Shown: positions 52,701-62,401, numbered from the stretch's first letter. The stretch: 64,000 nt of DNA from Paracoccaceae bacterium Fryx2 (GCA_032334235.1 JAVSGI010000005.1:124001-188000); one strand, 5' to 3'. A program made the numbers and translations. Notes: a model not told the origin generated them from the sequence alone.

Positions 52701-52877
52701 ATGCACGACCTGCCAGCCAGACTGTTTTCGCCGAAGCAATTGCAGATGTGGTTCGACCCTTTGCTGCTGAGAGGGATGGACCCGCACGATCACCAGGAGG
52801 CCGTAGCGCGCCTGGCAATCCTGCTGACGGAAGCGGCGGGGATCGCCAAAGCGGAGGAGTACGATGATGGACGGTGA
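52701..52877 (+). CDS. Small protein upstream of a serine recombinase stub
   Basis: 58 residues from ATG 52701 behind GAGGAG. LPARLFSPKQLQMWFDPLLL and HQEAVARLAILLTEAAGIAK look helical. It overlaps the recombinase start by 14 bp; a small gene in this position commonly precedes such recombinases. Function unknown. Confidence 0.55.
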   Translation: MHDLPARLFSPKQLQMWFDPLLLRGMDPHDHQEAVARLAILLTEAAGIAKAEEYDDGR

Positions 52878-53016
52878 CTTTCTCCCGCCAGCCATCCTCC
52901 AGCGCAAAGCTGTGGTCTATGTTCGCCAGTCGACCCAGGCACAGGTCAAGCAACCGCCCGCCGTGGTCTACTTCAACAGCATCGAAACTGTTCAGCAGCA
53001 GCAGGCAGTAGCTTAA
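52864..53016 (+). pseudogene. Serine recombinase (resolvase family), N-terminal stub
   Basis: 50 residues. The N-terminus LPPAILQRKAVVYVRQSTQA has the strand-serine motif VYVRQS of large serine recombinases. After about 28 residues the match ends and a stop follows at 53014. A remnant of an integrase or transposon recombinase. Confidence 0.75.
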
Positions 53017-53389
53017 ACCAGCCGGAAAACTGTCCGAACTTCGGGGGGGAGCTCACTGGGCCGGGTGCCCTCTGTGCGCTTGGGCTGGCGTTTGCCGGTC
53101 AGGGCCTTGGAGGAAGCCGCCGCAATCTGAGCATCGCGCATGGCAGCGCGTTCCATCGCCCGATCAAGGGCCTTGGGGCCGTCGGGTGGGGCAGGGTGGT
53201 CCCTCCGGATTTCCAGGGCGGTCTCGATGATCCGGTCCTCGGTCAGGCCAAGGTCGTCGATCCAGCGGCGCACATGGGTTTGGCTGGCCAGCCTTGCCAC
53301 CAGGCGGGCAGGGAGCCGTTCGGATTGATGCCCAGCGCAGTCAGCAGCTCTGCGAAGAAACGATCAAAATATCTCGCGCGTTTGCGCAT
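53013..53389 (-). pseudogene. Small hypothetical gene with a frameshift
   Basis: From ATG 53389 (behind GGAGGAGG) the protein reads RKRARYFDRFFAELLTALGI NPNGSLPA, then the frame must change near 53305 to continue as LVARLASQTHVRRWIDDLGL, LTEDRIIETALEIRRDHPAP and KALDRAMERAAMRDAQIAAA to the stop at 53013. Both halves look like one helical protein of about 125 residues. The end meets the recombinase stub. No family recognised. Confidence 0.5.
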
Positions 53390-53443
53390 CCTCCTCCTCC
53401 TTTACAAGTTTAGTTAAAGGTTCCCTTACAAGGTTATACTCCG

Positions 53444-53482
53444 GATTCCGGAGATGGCTCCATCTGGCGATTCCGGAGATGG
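53444..53482. repeat. Two 14-bp direct repeats and a palindrome
   Basis: GATTCCGGAGATGG at 53444 and 53469, 25 bp apart; the first is part of the palindrome TCCGGATTCCGGA (53440-53452). Possible operator for the gene starting at 53389. The rest of 53390-53687 shows nothing recognisable. Confidence 0.55.
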
Positions 53483-53687
53483 GTCGTCATAAGTCCGGTC
53501 ATCTCGACGGGAAAACGGCGTTTGATTAATGTATCTGATCTTGAACGTGTTTTCCGGGCAACATCGGAGTTTGTGTTCTTGGTTTACAACGGCTATGCTG
53601 AGCCATTGATCTTCTTCAGGGGTTTCGGGTTCGGTTTACAAAAAGATTGTGAAGATTCAGCCGGTCCACGAACCTTTGGATACCGTA

Positions 53688-53719
53688 GGTCGGAAGTTCG
53701 AATCTTCTCGCCCCGACCA
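53688..53719 (+). repeat. 3' end of a tRNA-Pro, probable attachment-site scar
   Basis: GGTCGGAAGTTCGAATCTTC then TCGCCCCGACCA is a T-arm, the 3' acceptor strand CGCCCCG, A73 and CCA. G72 with A73 is the tRNA-Pro identity. The 5' half and anticodon arm are absent upstream, so this is not a working tRNA. Such 3' fragments are typical att cores left by integrative elements. Confidence 0.75.
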
Positions 53720-53906
53720 GTTTCATGGTATGCACGTTCCGGCCGTCAGCTCGGCCGAGACGGGTGCGGATGCCGCAATTCCGGGCATCCTGCCGGGCAA
53801 GGCGGCCCTCGCGGGCCGTTTGGCGGGCATTCCGGAGCTTCCGGTTGACGAAAGCGACACATGACCCGTTAATGTGCTGCCGGACCGTCCAACCGGGTTG
53901 GGGGAA

Positions 53907-54440
53907 ATGTCGTTCATGTCAGTCCATGCACCGTCTGCGCTGTCCCTGCTGGCTGCGGTGTGGGTCCATGCGCTGCCCGGCAAGGTTTCGGCCTTCGAGC
54001 CGTTGCCCTCTCCGACGGGCGAGGTGATCCTGCACGTCAGCGGCCGGATCGGCGTGACCAATGACGCAGGCGCCGCCCGGTTCGATCTGGACATGCTGCA
54101 GGGGCTGGGGGCGGTCTCGGTTTCCACCTCGACGCCATGGACCAGTGGCGTGATCCGCTTCACCGGCGTGCCGCTGTCGCGGGTGCTGGACCGGGTCGGG
54201 GCGCAGGGCGACACGGTGGTGGCCATCGCGCTGAACGACTATCAGGCCACCATTCCGCGCAGCGATGCCGTCGAGGGCGGGCCGATCCTCGCCTTTGCCC
54301 GTGACGACGTGGAAATGACGGTGCGCGACATGGGGCCGCTCTGGGTGGTCTATCCCTATGATGCCGATCCGGCCTGGCAGACAGCGGTGATCCATGGCCG
54401 GTCGGTCTGGCAGCTGAACCGGCTCGACATCCGGCCCTGA
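53907..54440 (+). CDS. Exported oxidoreductase-like protein (molybdopterin-domain type)
   Basis: 177 residues from ATG 53907. Signal peptide ([19 protein letters not shown]). The mature part has [40 protein letters not shown]-like segment [20 protein letters not shown], and [20 protein letters not shown] then WQLNRLDI, resembling the small family of exported proteins related to the sulfite-oxidase molybdopterin domain. No cofactor cysteine is evident. Role unknown. Confidence 0.65.
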   Translation: MSFMSVHAPSALSLLAAVWVHALPGKVSAFEPLPSPTGEVILHVSGRIGVTNDAGAARFDLDMLQGLGAVSVSTSTPWTSGVIRFTGVPLSRVLDRVGAQGDTVVAIALNDYQATIPRSDAVEGGPILAFARDDVEMTVRDMGPLWVVYPYDADPAWQTAVIHGRSVWQLNRLDIRP

Positions 54441-54526
54441 GGCGGCGCACCCTTGCCCGGCCCCGGCCCGCGCCCCATATCGCGGGAAAGCCCGCAGCGG
54501 CCGGGGTATGCTGCCAGGAGATGCCG

Positions 54527-56008
54527 ATGGACACTGCCCCCGCCCGCCCCGCCTTCCGTTTCGACAACAGCTATGCCCGCGACCTGCCGGGGCTTTATGT
54601 CGAATCGCGGCCCGTGCGCGTGCCCGCGCCGCGCCTGTTGCGGCTGAACCGGGCGCTGGCCGAAGAATTGGGGCTGGACCCCGACAGTCTTGACGCGGCG
54701 GCGGTGTTTTCCGGCAACGTGGTGCCCGAGGGGGCGCAGCCCATCGCGCAGGCCTATGCCGGGCACCAGTTCGGCGGGTTTTCGCCGCAGCTTGGCGACG
54801 GGCGGGCGCTGCTGCTGGGCGAGGTGATCGACCGGCACGGGCAGCGGCGCGACATCGCGCTGAAAGGGTCGGGCCGCACGGTGTTCTCGCGCGGCGGCGA
54901 CGGCAAGGCGACGGTCGGGCCGGTGCTGCGCGAATACCTGATCGGCGAGGCAATGCAGGCGCTGGGCATCCCGACGACGCGGGCGCTGGCGGCGGTGGCG
55001 ACCGGCGCGCCGGTGCTGCGCGAGGTGGAACTGCCCGGCGCGGTGCTGACGCGGGTGGCGGCAAGCCACATCCGGGTCGGCACCTTCCAGTTCTTCGCGG
55101 CGCGCGGCGAGAGCGACAAGTTGCGCGCGCTGGCCGATTACAGCATCGCGCGTCATTACCCTGAGGTGGCGGGGCCCGATTTGGCAGGGGCTGCGAACCC
55201 CTATCTGGCCTTCTTCGAGGCGGTCGCGGCGCGGCAGGCGGCGCTGGTGGCGCGCTGGATGGCGGTGGGGTTCATCCACGGCGTGATGAACACCGACAAC
55301 ATGGCGATCTCGGGCGAGACCATCGACTATGGCCCCTGCGCCTTCATGGATGCCTATGACCCAGGCACGGTGTTCAGCTCGATCGACCATACCGGGCGCT
55401 ACGCCTATGGCAACCAGCCGCTGATCCTGGGCTGGAACCTGGCGCGGCTGGCCGAGACGCTGCTGGGGCTGATCGATGCCGACGAGGACCGGGCGGTGGC
55501 GCTGGCGACGGCGGCGCTGGAGCGGATCATGCCGCTTTACCGCGCCGAATGGCTGGGGCAGATGCGCGCCAAGCTGGGGCTGGTCGGCGAGGAGGACGGC
55601 GATCTCGCACTGGCCGAAGGACTGCTGGCGGCGATGGCGGGGCCCGGGGGCGAGGGCGCGGACTGGACGCTGACCTTCCGGCGCCTGTCGCGCGCGGTGG
55701 CGGGCGATGCCCGGGCGGTGCGGCCGCTGTTCGCCGACCCGGCGGCGCTGGACGCCTGGCTGCCGCGCTGGCGGGCGCGGCTGGCACCGGGGGCCGCGGC
55801 GCGGATGGATGCGGTGAACCCGGTCACCATTCCGCGCAACCACATGGTCGAAGGCGCGCTGGGGGCTGCCGTCGCGGGCGACATGGCGCCGTTCGAGGCG
55901 CTGCTGGGGGTGCTGGAGGCGCCGTTTGCCGACCGGCCGGGGTTCGAGGCCTATGCCCTTCCCGCACCGGCCAGTTTCGCGGGCTACCGAACCTTCTGTG
56001 GCACCTGA
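54527..56008 (+). CDS. selO: Protein adenylyltransferase SelO (YdiU)
   Basis: 493 residues from ATG 54527 (AGGAG 6 bases upstream; ATG 54521 is too close to it). Pseudokinase features: [40 protein letters not shown] (nucleotide-binding K), [20 protein letters not shown], then [20 protein letters not shown] (NxDN and DYGP, the metal-binding D). SelO moves AMP onto protein Ser/Thr/Tyr, with roles in redox stress. A C-terminal selenocysteine is absent: the end is TFCGT. Single gene. Confidence 0.93.
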   Translation: MDTAPARPAFRFDNSYARDLPGLYVESRPVRVPAPRLLRLNRALAEELGLDPDSLDAAAVFSGNVVPEGAQPIAQAYAGHQFGGFSPQLGDGRALLLGEVIDRHGQRRDIALKGSGRTVFSRGGDGKATVGPVLREYLIGEAMQALGIPTTRALAAVATGAPVLREVELPGAVLTRVAASHIRVGTFQFFAARGESDKLRALADYSIARHYPEVAGPDLAGAANPYLAFFEAVAARQAALVARWMAVGFIHGVMNTDNMAISGETIDYGPCAFMDAYDPGTVFSSIDHTGRYAYGNQPLILGWNLARLAETLLGLIDADEDRAVALATAALERIMPLYRAEWLGQMRAKLGLVGEEDGDLALAEGLLAAMAGPGGEGADWTLTFRRLSRAVAGDARAVRPLFADPAALDAWLPRWRARLAPGAAARMDAVNPVTIPRNHMVEGALGAAVAGDMAPFEALLGVLEAPFADRPGFEAYALPAPASFAGYRTFCGT

Positions 56009-56141
56009 GCAGGGTTGACGCGCCGCGGCCCCACCGCAGGGTGGCGCGATTGGGGACGAACGATGGCTGGTGGCGGGGGCGAGCGCCGGGATCGAGGTCG
56101 CGCACGGCTGTCCCGGTGATCGCGGCCGGGGCAGGGCGGGG

Positions 56142-56187
56142 GCCAGCCCCCGCACCCCCGGGATATTTGGGCAAAGGTGAATGGGGG
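56142..56187 (+). repeat. Dispersed intergenic repeat, copy 3
   Basis: CCCCCGCACCCCCGGGATAT then TTGGGCAAAGGTGAATGGGG, the fullest copy of the element also at 16863-16910 (minus) and 26311-26335. Confidence 0.75.
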
Positions 56188-56257
56188 AATCCGGGTCTGG
56201 TGGATTCCGATGCGTCATGTGGCGGCGATTTTGCGGCGATGTGCAGGAGAGAACGGA

Positions 56258-57448
56258 ATGGCGGACAGGGCGGCGTTTCTGGCGCATCTGGGGGAAACCC
56301 TGCGCGGCATCGAGGCGGAGGGGTTGATGAAGCGCGAGCGGCTGATCACCTCGGCGCAGGGCGCGCGGGTGGAGGTGGCGGGGCGGGTGCTGGTGAACCT
56401 TTGTGCCAACAATTATCTGGGGCTGGCGGATCATCCGGCGCTGATCGCGGCGGCGAAGGCGGCGATGGATCAGCACGGCTACGGCATGGCCTCGGTGCGC
56501 TTCATCTGCGGCACGCAGGATCTGCACCGCGGGCTGGAGGCGCGGCTGGCGGCGTATCTCGGCAAGGATGACGCGATCCTGTTTGCCGCCTGTTTCGACG
56601 CCAACGGCGGGTTGTTCGAGCCCTTGCTGGGGCCGGAGGACGCGGTGATTTCCGACAGCCTGAACCACGCCTCGATCATCGACGGCATAAGGCTCTGCAA
56701 GGCGCGGCGGTATCGCTATGCGACGTCGGACATGGGCGATCTGGAGGCGCAGTTGCGGCAGGCGCGGGCGGATGGCGCGCGGTTCATCCTGATCGCCACC
56801 GACGGTGTGTTCTCGATGGATGGCACGCTGGCCGACCTGCCGGGGATCACCGCGCTGGCCGGGGCGCATGGCGCGCTGGTGATGGTGGATGACTGCCACG
56901 CCACCGGCTTTGTCGGGCCGCAGGGGCGGGGCACGGCGGCGCATTTCGGGGTGGAGGTGGATATCCTGACCGGCACGCTGGGCAAGGCGCTGGGCGGGGC
57001 GCTCGGCGGCTATGTCGCCGGGCCGCAGGCGGTGATTGATCTCTTGCGGCAGCGGGCACGGCCCTATCTGTTCTCCAACGCGCTGCCGCCTGCGGTGGTG
57101 GCTGCGGGGCTGGCGGCGCTGGATCTGGTTGAGGCGGCCGACGATCTGCGGGCACGGCTGGTGGAAAACGCCGCCTTCTGGCGGGCGGGGCTGGCGGAGG
57201 CGGGGTTCGCGCTGCTGCCGGGGTCGCATCCGATCATTCCGGTGATGCTGGGCGATGCTGTGCTTGCGCAGCGCATGGCGGCGGCGCTTTATGACCGGGG
57301 CGTGTATGTCGCCGGGTTCTTCTTTCCGGTGGTGCCGAAGGGGCAGGCCCGGATCAGGACGCAGATGAATGCGGCGCTGACGCAGGATGATCTGGCGTTC
57401 GCGCTGGCGGCCTTTCGCGAGGCCGGGCGCGAGGTGGGGGCGATATGA
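56258..57448 (+). CDS. kbl: Glycine C-acetyltransferase (2-amino-3-ketobutyrate CoA ligase)
   Basis: 396 residues from ATG 56258 behind GGAGAG. PLP-dependent alpha-oxoamine synthase: [80 protein letters not shown] and the PLP lysine in [17 protein letters not shown]. It cleaves 2-amino-3-ketobutyrate with CoA to glycine and acetyl-CoA. Overlaps tdh by 4 bp; together they form the threonine-to-glycine pathway. Confidence 0.95.
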   Translation: MADRAAFLAHLGETLRGIEAEGLMKRERLITSAQGARVEVAGRVLVNLCANNYLGLADHPALIAAAKAAMDQHGYGMASVRFICGTQDLHRGLEARLAAYLGKDDAILFAACFDANGGLFEPLLGPEDAVISDSLNHASIIDGIRLCKARRYRYATSDMGDLEAQLRQARADGARFILIATDGVFSMDGTLADLPGITALAGAHGALVMVDDCHATGFVGPQGRGTAAHFGVEVDILTGTLGKALGGALGGYVAGPQAVIDLLRQRARPYLFSNALPPAVVAAGLAALDLVEAADDLRARLVENAAFWRAGLAEAGFALLPGSHPIIPVMLGDAVLAQRMAAALYDRGVYVAGFFFPVVPKGQARIRTQMNAALTQDDLAFALAAFREAGREVGAI

Positions 57449-58482
57449 CCAACGAGATGACGGCACTGGTGAAGGCGAAGGCAGAGCCGGGGCTGTGGAT
57501 GGAAACCCGCCCCGTGCCCGAGATCGGGCCGGATGACGTGCTGATCAAGGTGCGCAAGACCGGCATCTGCGGCACCGACATCCACATCTGGAACTGGGAC
57601 GCCTGGGCGCAGCGCACGGTGCCGGTGCCGCTGGTGACGGGGCACGAGTTCGCGGGCGAGATCGTCGAGCTTGGCCGCAATGTCGAAGGGCTGGCGCTGG
57701 GGCAGCGGTGCTCGGGCGAGGGGCACCTGATCGGGCGGCAGTCGCGGCAGAGCCGGGCGGGGAAGTTCCACCTCGACCCCGAGACGCGGGGGATCGGGGT
57801 CAACGAACCGGGGGCCTTTGCGCAATACCTGCGGCTGCCCGCCTTCAACGTGGTGCCTTTGCCCGATGGCATCGACGACGAGATCGGCGCGATTCTCGAC
57901 CCGCTGGGCAATGCGGTGCACACCGCGCTGAGCTTCGATCTGGTGGGCGAGGATGTGCTGATCACCGGGGCGGGGCCGATCGGGATCATGGCGGCGGCGG
58001 TGGCGCGCCACGTCGGTGCGCGCCATGTGGTGATCACCGACATCAACCCCGCTCGCCTTGCGCTGGCGGTCCAGGTGGCCGACGTGACGCCGGTGAACGT
58101 GGCGACCGAGGATCTGCGCGAGGTGATGGCGCGGCTGAAGATCGTGCAGGGCTTCGATGTCGGGATGGAGATGTCGGGGTCGCAGGCCGGGCTTGACCAG
58201 ATGGTCGAGGCGATGGTGATGGGCGGGCGCATCGCCCTTCTGGGCATTCCGCCCGGAAAAAGCCCGGTGGACTGGAGCCGGATCGTGTTCAAGGCGATCA
58301 CGCTGAAGGGCGTCTATGGCCGCGAGATCTTCGAGACCTGGTACAAGATGATCGCCATGCTGGAAAACGGGCTGGACGTGCGGCGGGTGATCACCCACCG
58401 CTTTCCGGTTGAGCGTTTCGAGGAAGGGTTTGCCGCGATGCGGTCGGGGCAGAGCGGCAAGGTGGTGCTGGACTGGGGCTGA
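57445..58482 (+). CDS. tdh: L-threonine 3-dehydrogenase
   Basis: 345 residues. Zinc-dependent medium-chain dehydrogenase: catalytic zinc ligands in [15 protein letters not shown] and [11 protein letters not shown]-binding [20 protein letters not shown]. The structural-zinc lobe reads [20 protein letters not shown] where E. coli Tdh has four cysteines; all four are missing. The [16 protein letters not shown] and [11 protein letters not shown] segments are Tdh-specific. It oxidises threonine to 2-amino-3-ketobutyrate for Kbl. Confidence 0.94.
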   Translation: MTNEMTALVKAKAEPGLWMETRPVPEIGPDDVLIKVRKTGICGTDIHIWNWDAWAQRTVPVPLVTGHEFAGEIVELGRNVEGLALGQRCSGEGHLIGRQSRQSRAGKFHLDPETRGIGVNEPGAFAQYLRLPAFNVVPLPDGIDDEIGAILDPLGNAVHTALSFDLVGEDVLITGAGPIGIMAAAVARHVGARHVVITDINPARLALAVQVADVTPVNVATEDLREVMARLKIVQGFDVGMEMSGSQAGLDQMVEAMVMGGRIALLGIPPGKSPVDWSRIVFKAITLKGVYGREIFETWYKMIAMLENGLDVRRVITHRFPVERFEEGFAAMRSGQSGKVVLDWG

Positions 58483-58488
58483 GGCGCC

Positions 58489-58917
58489 TCAGCCCTCTCG
58501 CGCCAGCGCCTCGATCTGGCCGCGCAGACCTTCGAGCTGATAGCCGTGGCGGGCGGGCAGGCCGATCAGGTCGTCGGTCGGCATCTGGCCCGCGTTGACC
58601 AGCGCCCAGACCACCGACGAGCGGTTGCCCGAGGCGCAGTAGGCGAAGACCGGGCCGGGGGCGGCGGCAATCGCAGCGCGTTGCGCCTCGACATTGGCCA
58701 TGGTCAGGGCGCCGCCGATCACCGGGTTGGCGACGAAAGCAAGGCCAAGCGCCTCGGCGGCGGCGCGCATCACGGGCGTGTGAAGGTCGCCAGGAATCTC
58801 GGCATCGGGGCGATTGTCGATCACCGTGGTGTAGCCTGCCGCCTTGATGGCGGGCAGGTCGTCGGGGGTAATCTGGGGCGAGACGGCGTAGGTCGGCGTG
58901 AGCGGGCGAAGGTCCAT
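58489..58917 (-). CDS. DUF442/TIGR01244-type protein (phosphatase-like)
   Basis: 142 residues from ATG 58917 behind AAGGA. VSPQITPDDLPAIKAAGYTT and TVIDNRPDAEIPGDLHTPVM begin the domain, and the catalytic CX5R loop is VFAYCASGNRSSVVWALVNA. The family is a protein-tyrosine-phosphatase-like fold seen in persulfide and sulfide metabolism (N-terminus of Blh). Here it is a stand-alone domain. Converges with tdh. Confidence 0.88.
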   Translation of the reverse strand: MDLRPLTPTYAVSPQITPDDLPAIKAAGYTTVIDNRPDAEIPGDLHTPVMRAAAEALGLAFVANPVIGGALTMANVEAQRAAIAAAPGPVFAYCASGNRSSVVWALVNAGQMPTDDLIGLPARHGYQLEGLRGQIEALAREG

Positions 58918-59234
58918 ACGGTGTCCTTGCGGCGGGGGCTGTCGATGCAGCGGAATGCGGTCGCAGCCACCATAGCCACAGCCCTTGCCAAGAGGAAGGG
59001 CATCCTGCCCCCCGGGGCGCGCGTGCGACCAGCCGCGGCGCGGGCCGGGTGCAGGGCGGCCTTCCGCCGCCTGCGGGTGCAGCGGCAGGGCCGGGGTTGA
59101 CGCATCCCCGGGATCGTCTAGGGATGGCAACGGCCCGAACGCGCGCCCCCCGCCCCCCAACACGGGTTGACCTGCATCAAGGCGGGGAGGGGTGGAGCAC
59201 CCTACGGTTTGAAATGAAATGGCAGGAGGCGCGG

Positions 59235-59552
59235 ATGACAGATATTCCCGAACGCAAGGTGGCCCTCGAGTCCCGGCTTGCCGATCTCAGGGAGCGGTTG
59301 CTTACCATAGCGGACGAACTGGAGTCGCATGGGTCGAAGGATTGGGAAGACCTGGCCACCGAACGCGAGGCCGACGAGGTGCTGGAAGGCATGGGCCTTT
59401 CGGGCCAGCAGGAGATCCGCGCGATCGAGGCCGCGCTGGCGCGCATCGAAGGCGGCGAATACGGCTTTTGCGTCACCTGCGGGGCAGCGATCGGCGACGA
59501 ACGGCTGGACGTGCTGCCCTACACCCCATTCTGCCGCAACTGCGCGGCCTGA
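59235..59552 (+). CDS. DksA/TraR-type zinc-finger protein
   Basis: 105 residues from ATG 59235 behind GGAGG. A coiled-coil N-terminal part (ERKVALESRLADLRERLLTI with ELESHGSKDWEDLATEREAD) leads to the C4 zinc finger GGEYGFCVTCGAAIGDERLD and YTPFCRNCAA. It would bind the RNA polymerase secondary channel like DksA; the coiled-coil tip acidic pair DWEDL/READEV is close to the DksA-like layout. Smaller than DksA (about 150). Confidence 0.85.
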   Translation: MTDIPERKVALESRLADLRERLLTIADELESHGSKDWEDLATEREADEVLEGMGLSGQQEIRAIEAALARIEGGEYGFCVTCGAAIGDERLDVLPYTPFCRNCAA

Positions 59553-59567
59553 AACCGGACGGAGGAT

Positions 59568-59768
59568 ATGATGGCACCCGACTCTCCCGACGCACCCGAT
59601 CCCGCGAAGGCGGTGCAGCACCCGCTGGGAATGCTGTTTTCCGAGATGGAGGCGCTGGTGCGCATCATCCCGGCGCAGCCTGATGTCAAGACCAGCGGAC
59701 GGGCCGAGGATGTGGCCCTGATGGAAGAAGACGCGGTCGAGGCGGGGTTCGACAACCTGCCGGTCTGA
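59568..59768 (+). CDS. Small hypothetical protein
   Basis: 66 residues behind GGAGG, directly after the DksA-like gene (15 bp). HPLGMLFSEMEALVRIIPAQ and GRAEDVALMEEDAVEAGFDN are the only conserved-looking parts. Acidic, soluble, unknown. Confidence 0.55.
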   Translation: MMAPDSPDAPDPAKAVQHPLGMLFSEMEALVRIIPAQPDVKTSGRAEDVALMEEDAVEAGFDNLPV

Positions 59769-59881
59769 TCGGCCGACCTGACCTGTCGACCTGACCGGCC
59801 GCGCGCGCTGCCCGCTGCGGAACCGGTTGCCATTCCACCACCCGGCCTCTTTAGTGGGGGCGTGGGGAATGGGGTGTCCTG

Positions 59882-61669
59882 ATGGGTGAGGTGGTGCGGC
59901 AAAGCCGCGACGGTGCGGTGCTGGTGCTGGTGATCGACAGCCCGCCGGTGAATGCCCTGGGGCAGGCGGTGCGGGCCGGGCTGGCCGACGGGCTGGCACT
60001 GGCTGCGCGCGACCCGGAGATTCATGCCGTGGTGATCCGCGCTGCGGGTCGGACCTTCCCCGCCGGGGCGGATATTTCGGAGTTCGGCAAGCCTGCGGTG
60101 CCGCCCCTGCTGCCCGATCTGTGCAATCAGATCGAGGCGCTGGGCAAGCCGGTGGTGGCGGCGCTGCATGGCACGGCGCTGGGCGGCGGGCTGGAACTGG
60201 CGCTGGCGGCGCATGGCCGCGTGGCCGATTCCGGCGCGCGGCTGGGGCTGCCCGAGGTCGGGCTGGGCATCCTGCCCGGCGCGGGCGGCACGCAGCGCCT
60301 GCCACGACTGATAGGGGCGGAACAGGCGTTGCGGCTGATGCTGACCGGCAGGCCGGTCGGCGCGGCCGAGGCGCTGGCGCTGGGGATGCTTGACCGGGTG
60401 GTGGAACAGGACGTGGCCGGGGCGGCGCTGGCGATGGCGCGGGAACTGGCGGGCACGGTTCCGGTGCCGACCTCCGCACGGCGCGACGGGATGCGCGACC
60501 CGCTGGCCTATCAGGCGGCGGTCGCCACCGCGCGGCGGGCGCAGGGGGGCGCGCGGCTGCCCGGCCCCGGCCGCATCATCGACTGCGTCGAGGCGGCGCT
60601 GCTGTTGCCGTTCGATCAGGGTCTGGCCTATGAGCGCAGCGCCTTTCTCGATCTGGTTGCCACGCCAGAGGCGGCGGCGCTGCGCCATGTGTTCTTTGCC
60701 GAGCGCATGGCGGGGCGGATGCCCGAGGCGAAGGCCGTGGCGCGACCCGTGGGCTCTGTGGCGGTGATCGGCGGGGCGGGCGCGGATACGGCGCTGGCGC
60801 TGACCCAGGCCGGGTTTGCGGTGGTGCTGGTCGACCCCGACCGGGCGGCGCTGGTGGCGGCGCTGGAACGGATTGCCGGCGCGCAGGAGGCGGCGGTGCT
60901 GGCCGGGCGGCTGACGCCCGAGGCGCGCGATGCCGACTGGGCGCGGCTGACGCCCGCGCTGGGGCTGGAGGCAATGGCGGGTGCCGATCTGGTGCTGGCC
61001 CCGGCGGCGGCGCTGGCGCTGGTGCTGACGGCCAGCCGCGCCGGGGTGATGGTGGTGCAGACCGGCGGCTGGGCCGACCCCGCGCCCGACCGGGCGGGCG
61101 ATGTCGCGGGCCTGCGGCTGGTCGGGGGGCTGGCCGAGGTGGTGGTGGGCCCGGGCACCGCGCCCGAAACGGTGGCGGCGCTGCTGGCAATCGTCAGGCG
61201 GCTGGGCCGCGTCGCCGTGCGGGTGGCCGCGCCGGGCGAGCTTTGCGCCCGGATGCTGGCGGCGGGGCGGGCGGCGGTGGCGCAGATCGTGGCGGCGGGG
61301 GCGGCGCCGGGCGCTTTGGCCGCCACGCTCGGCCGGCACGGGCTGCCGGGGCTGGCGGGGCCCGCCGGGCCGGGTGCGGTGCCTGACGAGGCGGTGCGGC
61401 GCGTGCTGTCGGCGCTGGCCAACGAGGGCGCGCGGCTCCTGGGGGCGGGGCTGGTGCAGCGGGCGTCGGACATCGACCTCGCGCTGGTGCTGGGGCAGGG
61501 CTTTGCCCGCTGGCAGGGCGGGCCGATGCACTGGGCCGATGCGCGCGGGCTGCTGGTCCTGCGCCGTGATCTGCGCGGCTGGCAGGCCGAAGACCCGGCG
61601 TTCTGGGCTGTGGCGCCGCTGATCGACGATCTGCTGGCAAAGGGTCAGAGATTTGGTGACCCGGGCTGA
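59882..61669 (+). CDS. FadJ-like protein with eroded dehydrogenase domain
   Basis: 595 residues, versus about 700 for FadJ/FadB. The N-terminal enoyl-CoA hydratase is intact: VIDSPPVNALGQAVRAGLAD, AAGRTFPAGADISEFGKPAV, ALHGTALGGGLELALAAHGR and LPEVGLGILPGAGGTQRLPR. The middle 3-hydroxyacyl-CoA dehydrogenase domain is degraded: IGGAGADTALALTQAGFA replaces GxGxMGxxIA, and the catalytic His (HFFSPA-type) and NTS motifs are missing. The C-terminal domain (ANEGARLLGAGLVQRASDID, FARWQGGPMHWADARG) remains. Probably hydratase only. Confidence 0.8.
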   Translation: MGEVVRQSRDGAVLVLVIDSPPVNALGQAVRAGLADGLALAARDPEIHAVVIRAAGRTFPAGADISEFGKPAVPPLLPDLCNQIEALGKPVVAALHGTALGGGLELALAAHGRVADSGARLGLPEVGLGILPGAGGTQRLPRLIGAEQALRLMLTGRPVGAAEALALGMLDRVVEQDVAGAALAMARELAGTVPVPTSARRDGMRDPLAYQAAVATARRAQGGARLPGPGRIIDCVEAALLLPFDQGLAYERSAFLDLVATPEAAALRHVFFAERMAGRMPEAKAVARPVGSVAVIGGAGADTALALTQAGFAVVLVDPDRAALVAALERIAGAQEAAVLAGRLTPEARDADWARLTPALGLEAMAGADLVLAPAAALALVLTASRAGVMVVQTGGWADPAPDRAGDVAGLRLVGGLAEVVVGPGTAPETVAALLAIVRRLGRVAVRVAAPGELCARMLAAGRAAVAQIVAAGAAPGALAATLGRHGLPGLAGPAGPGAVPDEAVRRVLSALANEGARLLGAGLVQRASDIDLALVLGQGFARWQGGPMHWADARGLLVLRRDLRGWQAEDPAFWAVAPLIDDLLAKGQRFGDPG

Positions 61670-61672
61670 GAC

Positions 61673-61891
61673 TCAGCCGAGGAAGATGCCTGCCACCACC
61701 AGCATCAGACCCAGCGCCGAGACCCCGAGCGCGCCCATGTTCAGCACCACGACGCGTTGCAGCCGGGCGCGCATGGCGTCGTTGTCAAGCCCGGCGCGGC
61801 GTGCCTTCAGCGCCAGGACCACGCACCAGACCAGCCCCGCCACCCCGGCCAGCGACACCACCGACCCGATCCCGACCAGAAGATCCATCAC
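61673..61891 (-). CDS. Small two-helix membrane protein
   Basis: 72 residues. Helices at about 4-28 (LLVGIGSVVSLAGVAGLVWC) and 49-71 (VLNMGALGVSALGLMLVVAG) around a basic loop (KARRAGLDNDAMRARLQR). Converges with the FadJ-like gene (3 bp between stops). Unknown. Confidence 0.6.
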   Translation of the reverse strand: MMDLLVGIGSVVSLAGVAGLVWCVVLALKARRAGLDNDAMRARLQRVVVLNMGALGVSALGLMLVVAGIFLG

Positions 61892-62034
61892 ACCCTCGCT
61901 GCTTTACCCAGAAGCGGCGTAGCCGAGCCGGGGGCATCTGGCAAGAACGCGATCTGACGCCGGCCGCTTGATCCGGCCCCGGTCGCCGGATAGGGAAGGG
62001 GCGAGCCAATTCCCATCAGGACCAGAGACACATC

Positions 62035-62289
62035 ATGAGCGACCCCCTCGACAGCTACAACGTCACCGCAGACGAGCTGCGCCAGTTCATCGAACGCTTC
62101 GAGCAGCTGGAATCGGAAAAGAAGGATGTGGCCGAACAGCAGAAGGAACTGATGGCCGAAGCCAAGGGCCGCGGTTATGATACAAAGGTGATGAAGAAGG
62201 TCGTGGCGCTGCGCAAGCGCAAGCCCGACGACATTGCCGAGGAAGAGTCGATCCTCGAACTTTACAAGGCCGCGCTCGGGATGGCCTGA
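62035..62289 (+). CDS. gapR: GapR-type nucleoid protein (DUF2312/UPF0335)
   Basis: 84 residues. The coiled-coil segment LRQFIERFEQLESEKKDVAE then GRGYDTKVMKKVVALRKRKP is the signature, with the end EESILELYKAALGM. GapR in Caulobacter binds overtwisted, AT-rich DNA and supports replication. Its marker status for alphaproteobacteria supports the taxonomic call. Confidence 0.92.
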   Translation: MSDPLDSYNVTADELRQFIERFEQLESEKKDVAEQQKELMAEAKGRGYDTKVMKKVVALRKRKPDDIAEEESILELYKAALGMA

Positions 62290-62401
62290 GCGGCTTCGAG
62301 CCTTGCAGGGCCGCGCCCGGCATTGCCCGGGCGGCGGCTGAAGGTGCGGGGCAGGGACGGGCCCCGCCCGTGAGGTTGATCCCGTCCGGGGGAGGCGAGA
62401 G

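Noticed and set aside
53688-53719. Complete tRNA-Pro gene
   Set aside because: Only the T-arm to CCA part exists; no D arm or anticodon stem upstream can be folded.
54356-57466. 1036-codon minus-strand frame across selO and kbl
   Set aside because: Shadow spanning two clearly real plus-strand genes; His/Arg/Pro-rich.
59519-61531. 670-codon minus-strand frame opposite the FadJ-like gene
   Set aside because: Shadow of a GC-rich gene; no protein-family signature.
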